Shown here: positions 38,261 through 48,176 of the stretch, piece after piece
Numbering within the stretch: position 1 is the first letter of the stretch
How the letters are laid out: the number at the start of each line of letters is the position of its first letter
Assembly (NCBI RefSeq): GCF_000234665.1
Contig: NC_018325.1
Location: 193,501 to 257,500 of the forward strand
Origin: Leishmania mexicana MHOM/GT/2001/U1103
Lineage: Eukaryota > Euglenozoa > Kinetoplastea > Trypanosomatida > Trypanosomatidae
Reading direction: 5' to 3'
DNA length: 64,000 nt
Notes under the pieces: generated by a model
Databases searched by the model: none
What the model was told of the DNA's origin: nothing
What the model saw: only the letters and a program-made list of their open reading frames with translations
Translations under genes and position numbers: made by a program

Positions 38261-40265
38261 AAAAAAATTAGGCTCGTTTTTAAATATTTCCTTTGAGTTT
38301 TGCAGGCGCGTGGTTTGTTTGATGGCGTGCTTACGTTTGTCAACTTTCCCGCCTCACTCTCTGTCGCTCTCTTCCTCTTTTTTTTTCGTCTTGTGCTGTT
38401 TATATCTGTCGCCTTTCTCTGTTTGTTATTGTAGTCGTCTCCAAACCCTGTTGGTCCTCTGCAGCACCCGAATTCGTCGTCAGTGTTGAGGTGAATGCGG
38501 AGGGATGTGGTGATGGCTGTGCGGGTTGCGTTGAGTGTGTGTATGTGAGTGTCCATGTGCGTCTGCGCGCAGCCCTATGCTGCCGCTGTTATTGCTTTCA
38601 TTTTTTATCCCCCTCTTCATCACGGGTCTCTCTTTCTGACACCCCCCTCCCCCAGACACCCACTGGCTCAACATGCATTATGGCCACTCCTGTAGTACAT
38701 CAGCGAAACGGAAAAAAAAGAAGAGAGAGAACGTGCAAAGGGGGTTTGATGGCGTTGAGCGTTTCACCGCTGACGTTGTCCTTTTTTTTTTACATTTTTT
38801 ATTTTTGTTCGCGGCTTCTCATTTTTATCTTGGACACTGTTAATTAATAATGGAAGAGAGAACGACGGAGGCGGAGGGAGGGGGGGGGCAGAGAGTCACC
38901 CAGAGGCGCAGTGGAGCTGTAGCGTGTATGTCTGATAAAGACGACTCAGAGCAGGAGGAGGAACCAGAGTAACGCGCGAGCGAGCAGGTGGGAGACCAGT
39001 GTTTCATAAAAAGCGGATCCCGCACCATCGTCGTTTCTCCCTTGTGCAAGGCAATTTACGGCATCACTTGCGACTGCTACTACAAGCTACCGATTAAGAT
39101 CTCTCTTCGCCTTCGTTTTTGTTTCGTCTTTTCCTCGTTTCGATGTTGGTGTGGGCATCTTCCTCTTCCTCTCCCTCTCTGGTGTACTCCGATGCTTTCG
39201 TCTGTGCGGCTGCGTGTGTTCTTTGTGTATGTATGTCCATGTCTATCTCCCGGGTTCAACTGTTTAGTGAGTTGACTTTTTTTTCATCCCTCCTCTTTTT
39301 TTTTGTTGTTTCCTCCTTTGATGTCATGTTTTGCTCTCTCTCTTGTGCTTTATCACTTACACAGAAGACGAGTGGAAAACCAAGAAGGTCATATTCGAAG
39401 CCCACCAACCTACCCGCACACGCACACGGGCGGAAAGGGAGGCACAGTGTTGTACCTGTCTGCTGTGGCGACGGAAGCTCGCTACGTGTTGTGTCTACGC
39501 CGTTCGACTCGTGTGCGTCGTTGGGCGTGTTTGGCTGCTCACCCGATGCCTCTACTTCGCTGCGTAGCATGCAAGAGGCCAAGAGGAAGGGAGGGGGTGA
39601 GGGGTGTGGATGGTTGGCGGCTTGGTAACGACCGACTCAGAGGAGACCCGACGTAGTGAAGTTACGGAAGCAGCTGATGAGTGTCTCCAAAAGGGCACGC
39701 GGTTGAACTGCTGCTGGAGGCTGCAAAGAATGTCACGGACTCCCCTTCCCCACGACCCTGGTTCAACTTCGGTTGAGCGCTTTATCTAAGTGAAACCCCT
39801 CTTGCTCTTCTCCTTCCCGGCTTCACCCATCTGGCTCCCGTGTCTCTGTATGGCTGCATATTGTTTTCGACGTCTTCTTCATCACTCAGCATACACCCAG
39901 ACACCGCTGTACTTATGCGACCAAGTTCTCCCCTCACTCGCGAGCAACAAACAACGCAACGAAAGCGAGAGGCCTAGCATCCGAGGCTGCAACACACGTC
40001 GGGGGCCTCACGAACAAAGTTCCCCCCTCGGGTAAAGGTCGACATACAGAGAGATGGTACGTTACACAAGCGCGCACACCGCTGTTTGACTTGCATGTCA
40101 GCATTTTTTTTCTTATTTTTCGTTTCCATTCATCGATACAATTTCCCGCTCACACGCAAGGTAGAGAGAGAGCGAGGGGGAGAGGGCGATACGACGTGCC
40201 AAGCTATCTTGCTCACTCCACCGGTTGTTGCGCGGGGCACGACGTAGTTTGTATCGGCGATAGGT

Positions 40266-40312
40266 TGCTCTTCTCTCTCTCTACATACATACACATGTAC
40301 TACACAACATAG
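40266..40312 (+). promoter_or_regulatory. candidate trans-splice acceptor for the TEDC1-like gene
   Basis: CTCTTCTCTCTCTCTAC followed by CA-rich sequence and the first AG at 40311-40312. The next ATG downstream is the one at 40553, which supports that start. Confidence 0.6.
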
Positions 40313-40552
40313 ACGGTGAAGTACAGGATATAGAGAAGCGTTGGAAGTAACAGAAAGCACAGCACTAGAGTGATCAAGGACGTGCAGGAAGGGGGAGAAG
40401 GAGGCGCCCGAACCGTCTCTCCATTTGCGCTGCATCAGCTCCCGATTTCTGTCGAGGGATTATCGCATTTTTGGCGTCCTCATCTGTGGCAGGAGCTTGG
40501 GAGAGAATTCAACCCCTTTCCTCCCAGCCACTGTCCTGCAGAAGTGGCTGGC

Positions 40553-43500
40553 ATGCGTGAGGAAGAGCTATCCCGTCGGTGTACTGTCCGACTTGTACAG
40601 CCCTTCGTTGACGGTGACGATGGTGGGGGTGACGATTTGGCATTCCGGGCAGCGGCGACGGCAGTGCGGTCTTTTACGCCGAGGGACCAGCTGGCATCGA
40701 GTTGCACGGCATCGCAGCTGACCCCGATTCAGCCACCGAAATCTCGAGCTGGTGCTGGCGCCGACCACGCACCATCCCTTAGCACATCAGAGACGCTGCC
40801 ATCTTTTGCGTTTTCACCGGAAGTGAGGCCGTCTTTCTCCACGCGCGCCGGGGGCTCAAGTGGCGCGAATGCGCCACCCCATGTGCTCACCGTCTCCTCC
40901 TCACACGGTTATCGTCCGCGGGATGGAGGGGTGTCATCAGCTTCCTCTTCCGGTCAGCCGGTGCCGTCGTCAGTGGATCGGCTGGCGGCACTGTATCAGC
41001 AATTTCAGATGTCTCAGGAGAGGGACTCGCATGCGCCGCGGAGGGGCACCGCCGGCAGGTTACGTGAGGCAGTCACCCCCACACCGGCCAGGCAAGAGGC
41101 GTCTGCTGCGCCTGTGCGCTTGTCTCGGCAGGCCTCGAGGGGGGCTGCGACTGTATATAGTGGAGGGACCGACAAAGAGAAGCCAAACCGCATTGCTTCC
41201 AGCGGTAGCTCGTCAACACCAGCCCGGCTGCCGCGGGCTGCGTCCGAAGGCGATGAGGCGCACGTCGTGCACCAGCGCGAGGATCTTTTGAAGGCTGAAG
41301 GCGGAGATTCACCAGCACGGTGGACGCCAGCGCCTCTTCGCACGACAACCGCCGCCTCTGTTAAGACGTTTACCCCCTCTCAACAAGGTGCCGAGGCGCC
41401 GGCACTATCCTCGCGTGCGCAGCCAACCAGGACGACTGTGGCGCTGCCGTCGAATTTGTCTGCTGCGGGCATCCCAGGGTTGATGCACATTGCTGCTCGT
41501 GTGTGGGCAGCGCTGGGATTCTTTGAGATGCGCTGGGAAGAGAGGGCGCGGTCGGATGGGGGAGAGAGGGTGGAGGAGGTGTCGCCCTATGCTACAGGGC
41601 CGTCCAGCCCCGAAGACGCCGAGTCGTTTCTGTGGGGGCTGGAAGAGTACTTGAGCTTTTACCGCGCGGACTTGCCGGGCCCATCGGCGGCGGTGCTGGT
41701 AGAGGTCACGGCGCTCCTCCGCAACGGGCTGTGGCGCGTTCTCTTCAACGCCGTCTTCTACTGCCTCACCGTCCTTGACAAGCACCGACGTCGCCGCGGC
41801 CCCCTCTCATGCAGGGAGACTGAGGTTCAAACTGGTGGCGCGGAGGACACGTACGAGGTGGTGTACTCGTCGTCAGATGCGGACGGCGAGGATGCAAAGG
41901 AGGCCTCGCTGAATCGTGAAGTACCGGTGCGGTTGGTGTGGAAGTACCCGGGTGAGTCAGACGAGGAGCGCCTGGCGCGCTGCGTGCGGGACCCTTTGCC
42001 ACCTAACAGCCCCCTGTGGTCTGGGTCACCCGCCGCCGCCTGGGGGCGAGAGGCAGAGTCTACTAGTATGCTGCGCAGTGATCTCCACGGTATCCAGCGA
42101 CCGTCGTCTCGATGCCCGCTCGATGAGGTCTATGGCGGGCGTCTGCGCACCGCCTTGCCGATCGCTGACTGGTACTTGGTGTTGCGATGCCTGGCCCAGG
42201 TGGGGTATCGACGAGACGTCTTTTACCTGCAAACACCATTCGACGCGTCGCCGCACGAGCTCATCCTCGCTCTGCTATGGCTGACGCAGCGGTACAAGAT
42301 GCTAGCAGTCGCTGAGTACGTGGAGTTGAGCCGCCGGTACGCCTTCTTGCTTCAATACCACGTGAATGATGCGTTTCTGTACGGTTGTGCGGCGACCGGA
42401 GGCTCACCACGGCCTGCGTGCACCACAGCGCGTGAGAGACTTCTCTATCAACTGTCACATGCCTCAGCTTGGCCACCCGTGAGCTTTGACGAGAACGCGA
42501 CGATCGCCGTACGTCTTGCCCAGCTCGAGCGTTGCTTAGGCAAAGCGACTTCTTCTGGTGGTCGTGGTGCTTCAGCGCAGCTGTCTGTGCCCACCGGCCC
42601 CTCTGCAGCGTCACTGCACGTGCGGCGCCTCATGGCAGTCCGGCGGCTCCTCGGACTTTCCTTCAACCGACTCCACCAGGCTTTGCAGCGTCAGGCTGAG
42701 CAGGTCACCCTCCTTGGTCTCCACTCCCCACTCGATGCGCAGCTGTGCCGTAAGCAGCATCACGCCCTGTACGAGGAAGTCACTGCAGGCCTCGCTCACG
42801 TGCAGGCAACGGAGGAGCGGCTGCAGACGGCGGCGGACAACCTCGCCAAGGCAGGCTCGCTTGTGGCGTTTCTTCTGCGGTACGAGGAGTCAACAGTGTC
42901 CGCGGAGGAGGTGCTGTTGGGACTGGAGGAGGACGACGCTACGTGGCTGTCTCACGACGACCCAGCGGAAGGAGACGCGAGCGACACGGAGGCGACGCTG
43001 GCGAGAGGAAAGCGCAGAGAAACAGAGGCCGATCGGTGGCGCCGTGCGGTGGGGCGTGGCAAGCTGCCCGTCTCGCAGTCAGAGTCAGAGCACGCCTCAG
43101 CAGCCTCGCTCGCTCAAGCCGTTTCGACATTTCGAGCCACCCACGTGAGAGCCACTCTCACTGACACGTGGAGGCGACTGCTGCGGCGCAGTCACGTCGC
43201 GCCGCAGACGGTTCCGGCGGAGAGCCTGCGCTTCTTGTTGGATACCGAGGCGCAGCAGGTGCAGGAGGCCCGCGTGCGAGAGAACATGCGATATCGCTAC
43301 TCTCTGCAGGCAGCCTTGGCTGCTGAGCTAGCGGTGCTCGGGTATCAGACTCAGCAGCGGCGCCACCGCAGCCATTCCCGCAGTCCTCTGCGGAGTGGGG
43401 ACGGTGGCGCTGTGAGCTCAACGAATTTGGCGGAAGGGATGCGGGGTGTGGATGGCAGCGTGAGCATCGAGACTCGACCTGTGCAAGTGGCGCTGCCGCC

Positions 43501-43834
43501 GCTGGACCTCGTCACCAACGCCGGCATCGCGTTTGGGCAGCTGCGGTCTGAAGAGGCCGTCTATGGGTCGGTGACGCTGGGCAGCGCGGAGCTACAGCTG
43601 ACGGAAGTGGGTGATCCATCGGGAGGCTCGACCACTTCGGCGCGCTTGGAACTGGAGCGTCTGCAGGCCTGGGAGGGGCAGTTGGATGCCCAGCTAAGTG
43701 TACCGGCGCAAACGGCCGCTCGCATGGAGTACTGCAAGGGAGTCCTGCACGCGCTGTACCATAAGTATGGCCTACGTATTGCCACACCTGTCGCGCAGAA
43801 GTCCATCAGCCAGCTGCTGCCGAGTGTCAAGTGA
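40553..43834 (+). CDS. large hypothetical protein with TEDC1-like region
   Basis: A 1093-residue protein. The open frame begins at 40370 with GTG, but the first ATG is at 40553 (MREEELSRRCT). Residues 30-300 are low-complexity Ser/Ala/Pro/Arg-rich. A conserved-looking block follows: GLMHIAARVWAALGFFEMRWEE at about 308, LWRVLFNAVFYCLTVLDKH at about 394, and WYLVLRCLAQVGYRRDVFYLQ...DASPHELILALLWLTQRYKML at about 540-584. This resembles TEDC1 (tubulin epsilon and delta complex protein 1, C14orf80), needed for triplet microtubules in centrioles and basal bodies. The rest is helical with coiled-coil tendency (700-800, 860-930) and ends in a compact segment. Trypanosomatids have delta and epsilon tubulin, which makes the role plausible. 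The assignment rests on pattern memory. Confidence 0.6.
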   Translation: MREEELSRRCTVRLVQPFVDGDDGGGDDLAFRAAATAVRSFTPRDQLASSCTASQLTPIQPPKSRAGAGADHAPSLSTSETLPSFAFSPEVRPSFSTRAGGSSGANAPPHVLTVSSSHGYRPRDGGVSSASSSGQPVPSSVDRLAALYQQFQMSQERDSHAPRRGTAGRLREAVTPTPARQEASAAPVRLSRQASRGAATVYSGGTDKEKPNRIASSGSSSTPARLPRAASEGDEAHVVHQREDLLKAEGGDSPARWTPAPLRTTTAASVKTFTPSQQGAEAPALSSRAQPTRTTVALPSNLSAAGIPGLMHIAARVWAALGFFEMRWEERARSDGGERVEEVSPYATGPSSPEDAESFLWGLEEYLSFYRADLPGPSAAVLVEVTALLRNGLWRVLFNAVFYCLTVLDKHRRRRGPLSCRETEVQTGGAEDTYEVVYSSSDADGEDAKEASLNREVPVRLVWKYPGESDEERLARCVRDPLPPNSPLWSGSPAAAWGREAESTSMLRSDLHGIQRPSSRCPLDEVYGGRLRTALPIADWYLVLRCLAQVGYRRDVFYLQTPFDASPHELILALLWLTQRYKMLAVAEYVELSRRYAFLLQYHVNDAFLYGCAATGGSPRPACTTARERLLYQLSHASAWPPVSFDENATIAVRLAQLERCLGKATSSGGRGASAQLSVPTGPSAASLHVRRLMAVRRLLGLSFNRLHQALQRQAEQVTLLGLHSPLDAQLCRKQHHALYEEVTAGLAHVQATEERLQTAADNLAKAGSLVAFLLRYEESTVSAEEVLLGLEEDDATWLSHDDPAEGDASDTEATLARGKRRETEADRWRRAVGRGKLPVSQSESEHASAASLAQAVSTFRATHVRATLTDTWRRLLRRSHVAPQTVPAESLRFLLDTEAQQVQEARVRENMRYRYSLQAALAAELAVLGYQTQQRRHRSHSRSPLRSGDGGAVSSTNLAEGMRGVDGSVSIETRPVQVALPPLDLVTNAGIAFGQLRSEEAVYGSVTLGSAELQLTEVGDPSGGSTTSARLELERLQAWEGQLDAQLSVPAQTAARMEYCKGVLHALYHKYGLRIATPVAQKSISQLLPSVK

Positions 43835-44139
43835 AGGTCCATCTTTGTGGGCGCGGTGGATACCTGTCTGCGTATTCGCACAGGTACATACATATACGTG
43901 TGTGTGTGTCAATGCACATGCATGTATGACATGAAAGAGTCACAATGCGCCTGCACCTGGTAAACAGAGGAGACGACTAACAGCGCAGGTGCGAAACACG
44001 GCCACGCATACGCACGCACGCACACGAAAAAAAAACGTTAGCGGTGACGCAGAAGAGGCGTCGCGCGTTCCACTCTCCCGTTCAAGGAAAAAAAGGAAAG
44101 ACAAGATTACACAACGCTTTTGGACGTGTCCACGTCACT

Positions 44140-44690
44140 GCCGCACAACATTCGTCGAGCTCCACTCTGCCCCCGGTCTGTCACAGGCCCAACCTCGCGT
44201 GGCGCGATGGCAGCCGTAGACGCACACACAAACACACGCACCCGCCACAGCAATGCCCCGACCCAGCCGTCGGAGAGCAAGGCCGCTGCCTCAACTCGCG
44301 CCCTCGCCATGCCGGCCGCCACCGGGTGCGTCTCCCCCTCGCGGTGGCGCCCAGGCTCCCCACACCAGTGGGCGGTGTGTGAGGGCCGGGGGTGGGAGGC
44401 TCCCGCGTCACGGTGACACCCTGCTCACCATGGGGATAGTACAGATAGTGCTCACTGTCGCGGGTCACTCCGATGCAGCGTCATCCAGGGCCCCACCGCC
44501 AACACCAGCAGCGATGCATCGCTCTGACCTCCCTCTCCTGCGGCGTAGGCACCTGACCCCGTCACTACCAGAAGTGGTTCTGGCGTTTGGCAGGGGGTGG
44601 GGGAGGAGGCTGCGTGGCTTTCTCCAGAGAGAGGGTACTGAGGTGCCACGCGCTGAGAGGGGTGTGGCCCTCCCCTGCCATCAGGTGGGC
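44140..44690 (-). repeat. SIDER-like dispersed repeat, copy E (inverted relative to transcription)
   Basis: Near full length, from CACAACATTCGTCGAGCTCC to GAGAGGGGTGTGGCCCTCCC. It has the core and the intact GCGATGCATCGC palindrome. It is the only copy whose orientation is opposite to the surrounding transcription. Confidence 0.78.
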
Positions 44691-45635
44691 ATCAATAGGA
44701 GAACAGGCGTACACAAAGTTTTTATGTTTCGAGGGATGAAGAGAGGCGCAGTACATGATACCGCTGCTTCTTGTGTTCACCAACAGTGGGACCACTGACA
44801 AGACATGCTCATCCGCACGTGGGGCGTCCGAGAAGGGACTCTTTTCGCCCAGAAACCTCTCTATATGTTGGGGATGACGGGAGAGGATGAGGTGGCGCTA
44901 GAGAATGCGCGTTCTCCGCCTGCAAAGCATTCCACCAGTGCGCATCTTCGAGCCCTCGCCGTCCTCTCTCCCTTTTATCCCTCCCTGTTCTCGTGCATCC
45001 GCACCTAATGCCGCCCCCTCTTTCCCTCTTCGCGCTGTCGTTCTCCTCCCTGGTCACCACCACCACCGCTTGCGCTCCAGCTACGTGTTGTACTCTTGCT
45101 ACTTTCGTTCACATACCCACATCCGTACCACGGGATACACGAGCACCGGAAAGAAATCAGTAAGCTTCTTCCCGTGTGCGCGAGTTTTTGGGCGCTTGCC
45201 TGTATTCGTATTGAGTAGGCGCAAGTACTGTACCTATCCACCTGGCAACGAGTTCCCGTTGCCGTCGCCGAGGCGACTTCAAACAGCGGCTGCTCGCTGC
45301 CGTGTGTGCATTGCTGTGGCCGAACTCGCACGACGTGGGCTTTTTGTTTTGTGGCTTCTTTCGCATTGACACGCCCCCCCCCCCACACACACACAGACAC
45401 AGACACACGCATCTGAACTGCTGCTTCCCTCTGCCTGTCTCACTCTCTATCTCTTTCCTCAAATTTGCTCGGCTTAGTCTGCTTGCTCGCGGCCCCCTAC
45501 CGCGCTCCCCTGCCCGTTTCTCCGGTATTGCTCCCCCTTTGTTTTCGTTTTCTTTCCTCTCTTCTGTTTGCCCCCTTCCCACACTCCTCCCCTCCTCGTG
45601 GCGTTCTCTTCACGCACACGTACACCGTCCACCGT

Positions 45636-45659
45636 CCATCTTATACATTTTCTGTGCAG
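45636..45659 (+). promoter_or_regulatory. candidate trans-splice acceptor for the Rab21-like gene
   Basis: CATCTTATACATTTTCTGTGCAG with AG at 45658-45659, 48 bases before the ATG. A stronger pyrimidine tract lies further up at 45541-45598. Confidence 0.55.
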
Positions 45660-45707
45660 GTGTGGTGCGGAACACTTTCGCCTCCCTCTTCCCCCTCCCG
45701 TAGTGTG

Positions 45708-46574
45708 ATGGGTGCGAGAATGAGGGAGCTCAGTTTCAAGGTTGTGCTTCTCGGCGAGGGCCGTGTTGGGAAGACGTCGCTGATTTCGCGCTATGTGCAC
45801 AACGCGTTTGATGAAAAAGAGGCAAGCACGGTGCAGGCGAGCATGTACAGCTCCAGGGCGGTCCCCATCAATGACCCTAGCAGTGCCCCCGGGGCCATCC
45901 GAGAAGTAGACTTGGCGTTGTGGGACACGGCGGGGCAGGAGCGTTTCCACGCACTCGCGCCAATGTACTACCGTAACGCCGATGGGGCCATCATCGTGTA
46001 CGACGTCACCGATGCTGACACGTTGCGCAAGGTACGCACATGGGCCAAGGAGCTCTACGCCGTTGTGGGGGAGGGCAACATACAACTCGTTTTGTGCGGG
46101 AACAAGGCGGACACCCCGTTGGCAGAGAGGGAGGTGAGCGAGGGCGAAGGGGCGGCTATGGCGGCCGAGCTTGGCGCCTCGCATTTCTTCGCAAGCGCAA
46201 AGACGGGGCAAAACGTAGCGGAAGTGTTCAGTGCGATGGCGACACAGGTTGTGCGCAGTCGCGAGGCCACCGGGATGGGGGTTGGTGTTGCTGCTGGTAG
46301 CAGCAGTGGCAGCAGTGGTGGGGGTGCCTACGCTGGGATCAGGGGTCGCACACCGTCACGCTCGCGTGCACGGCGCGGGCTGATGGTGGTGACGGAAGAC
46401 GGGGAGGCGGTGACTCCAGGCCGCAGCTCCCCGAGCGAAGGTCGCGTGTACGGCGGCATCACCCCACCCCGGGTCCACCGCTACGGAAGCAGTGGCACCA
46501 ACCAGGCCATCACACTTAGCGCCAACGGATCCCCTGACGCAGCGGCGACGGCGAAGAGGAGCGGCTGTTGCTGA
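45708..46574 (+). CDS. RAB21: Rab21-like small GTPase with extended C-terminal region
   Basis: A 288-residue Ras-superfamily GTPase of the Rab21 branch, which works in early endosomal traffic. Nucleotide-binding motifs are complete: P-loop GEGRVGKTS at 16-24, switch I TVQAS with T41, WDTAGQERFHAL at 72-83, GNKAD at 131-135 and SAK at 163-165. The segments TVQASMYS and LALWDTAGQERFHALAPMYYRNADGAIIVYDVTD are the Rab21-type signature. It ends in CC, for double geranylgeranylation. Residues 190-285 are a long Gly/Ser/Arg-rich stretch, much longer than the usual hypervariable tail. The upstream open frame is a T/C-rich leader without ATG in frame, so MGARMREL is taken; Met 5 is an alternative. Confidence 0.92.
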   Translation: MGARMRELSFKVVLLGEGRVGKTSLISRYVHNAFDEKEASTVQASMYSSRAVPINDPSSAPGAIREVDLALWDTAGQERFHALAPMYYRNADGAIIVYDVTDADTLRKVRTWAKELYAVVGEGNIQLVLCGNKADTPLAEREVSEGEGAAMAAELGASHFFASAKTGQNVAEVFSAMATQVVRSREATGMGVGVAAGSSSGSSGGGAYAGIRGRTPSRSRARRGLMVVTEDGEAVTPGRSSPSEGRVYGGITPPRVHRYGSSGTNQAITLSANGSPDAAATAKRSGCC

Positions 46575-47346
46575 CAGTTTTCTAACGAGTGTACGTGACA
46601 CTGCTCTCTTCTCTTTGCCAGCAGTTTTCCCTTCCTGCACTACCTTGCTCTCCCGACTCCTCTTGTGCTCTTCGTCTCGATGATAAGCGCACCAGTGAAT
46701 CTGAGGCCTGTGTCACACATTTGTATCATTATCGCCCCCTTTTTCTTATGTGCCGCTGCTGCTGTTGCCGCCACCGCCGCCGCGTGTTTAAGTGTGTGCG
46801 TGTGTATGTGCATGTGCCCTTGCTGATCGCACTGCTACACCGACACACAGGAAACTGAAGCGATCACAAAAACGACGACAACAGCAGAGGCACAGTATGA
46901 ATACCTTGCTGCTTCCACCCAAGCCAGGGCCCCGAATGGCGGATATCTCCCCCTCCCACCCCCGCATGTTCCTCCCTCCACCCATTTGTGGAAGGGATGC
47001 CTCAATGGACGGTGCTTACGCGCCGGCTCATCTCTCTCTTCCGGTACATTTCACCCATGAGGTCTGTGCGCAAAACCTTCAAAAGACAACCCCCTCCCTC
47101 CCCTCCTCCTCTCTTGGTCGTCTCACGCGGCACACCACCGTACCTTCACACGCCTAGGCCGACACCTCCCCCTCCCCCTTACAAAGAGAGAAAACGATAT
47201 TAATTGCTGAGGCTCTCTGTCTCTGTCCCTATCCAGCCTTTTGCCTACACACACGCACATAAACACCGCCACCACCCCTCCGGATTTCGCAGGGCCATCA
47301 GTGTCTTCCCCACCCTTCTGCACATCATCTCTGCCATCCCGACGCG
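46575..47346. other. intergenic region, no intact gene seen
   Basis: The 3' UTR of the Rab gene, with a CCG-type repeat near 46750-46785 and TG-rich runs near 46793-46815. The CT-rich leader of the former sugar kinase gene follows from about 47080. Nothing else is supported. Confidence 0.55.
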
Positions 47347-48176
47347 ATGCCAAAGTGCAACGCTGTGTTGGTGAGGCTGAGGTTGCACGACGTCGCTGGT
47401 CGTCCAGCCGTAACGATGTAGGAGGGCGGTAGCTCGGCATCCGCACGACAAGGGCTGATTGCCTCGGGAACGGCGGGGAGGCCGACTTCATCCTCGTCCG
47501 CTGACGTCCCTGGAGGAGGGGGGGGAGGAATCGACTGGTCCCTCGTGCAGTTCAGCGACGCACGCAACACGTGCGCCACGATCTCGCCGGTTTGCTCCAA
47601 CGGCGGACACCCTTGCCTGCACTATCGCGGCGCGTCTGACGCGGTCTTCGCGACGGACGAGGAGCTCGACAGCGTGCTGAATTGCAAGCGCTTCCGCCAC
47701 ACCGGCCCAGGCTTGCTGGAGGCGGCGGCCAAGGCAGGTGGCGTGGTGACGCGTGTGTCTACGTGATCCACCCGAGCGAGGGCACGCTCGACGTCCTCAC
47801 GCTGCTTCTGCTCTACGTGGACTACTTCACGCTCATCCTGGAGGAGGCCGCCTACATTCCCAGCTCTGACGACTCCATCGAGGTCGAAAACTTCTTTGCG
47901 CTCAGTGTGCGGACGGGCGTGCTGAAGGGCGGCGTGTGTGGCTTTTACCTGATCAAGCGCGACAGCGTCCATCATGTGCCAGCCTGTGTGCTGCGGGCGT
48001 CCGACTTCATAGGCAACGGGGACGCCTACTGCGGTAACTTTATCGGGGTCTGGCGCGCGGCTTGTCGGAGGTGGGGAGGGTTGCCGAATGGGCTCTGTCG
48101 TCGGTGCCCTCGTCGCGAGGGGCTTGGGCTCGGATGCCGGGGTGATGGAGTGGGGAAAGACGTAGCAGGGTACTGA
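47347..48176 (+). pseudogene. pfkB-family sugar kinase pseudogene
   Basis: A broken member of the ribokinase/adenosine kinase (pfkB) family, readable only by moving between frames. The frame from the ATG at 47347 meets a TAG at about 47419. A GGSSAS segment just after it corresponds to the substrate-binding GGSSxN motif. The same frame resumes with SDARNTCATISPVCSNGG and HYRGASDAVFATDEEL and stops at about 47764. A second frame picks up VIHPSEGTLDVLT, YVDYFTLILEEAAYI, VRTGVLKGGVCG and then FIGNGDAYCGNF, the decayed form of the catalytic GAGDAFCGGF signature, where GAG is GNG. Further frame changes occur after 48050 (VVGALVARGLGSD in a third frame). At least one stop and three frameshifts make it non-functional as a kinase. 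Confidence 0.88.

Larger units (their letters stand above)
36456..40552. other. long intergenic region with repeat copy D, no gene seen
   Basis: About 4.1 kb. It includes long T/C-rich tracts (36760-36870, 37190-37330, 38360-38400, 39270-39310), a CATG tandem at 37085-37102, copy D at 37720-38260, and the leader of the next gene. Open frames of 100-170 codons are translations of the pyrimidine tracts or the repeat. I see no further gene. Confidence 0.6.
43835..45707. other. intergenic region with repeat copy E
   Basis: Holds the 3' UTR of the TEDC1-like gene with copy E (44140-44690), then T/C-rich leader sequence (45420-45600) and the splice site of the Rab gene. No other gene is seen. Confidence 0.6.

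Noticed and set aside
39755..39790. GGTTCAACTTCGG resembling a tRNA B box
   Set aside because: No matching A box or acceptor stem upstream, so no tRNA gene is called. I found no convincing tRNA, rRNA or snRNA gene anywhere in the window.
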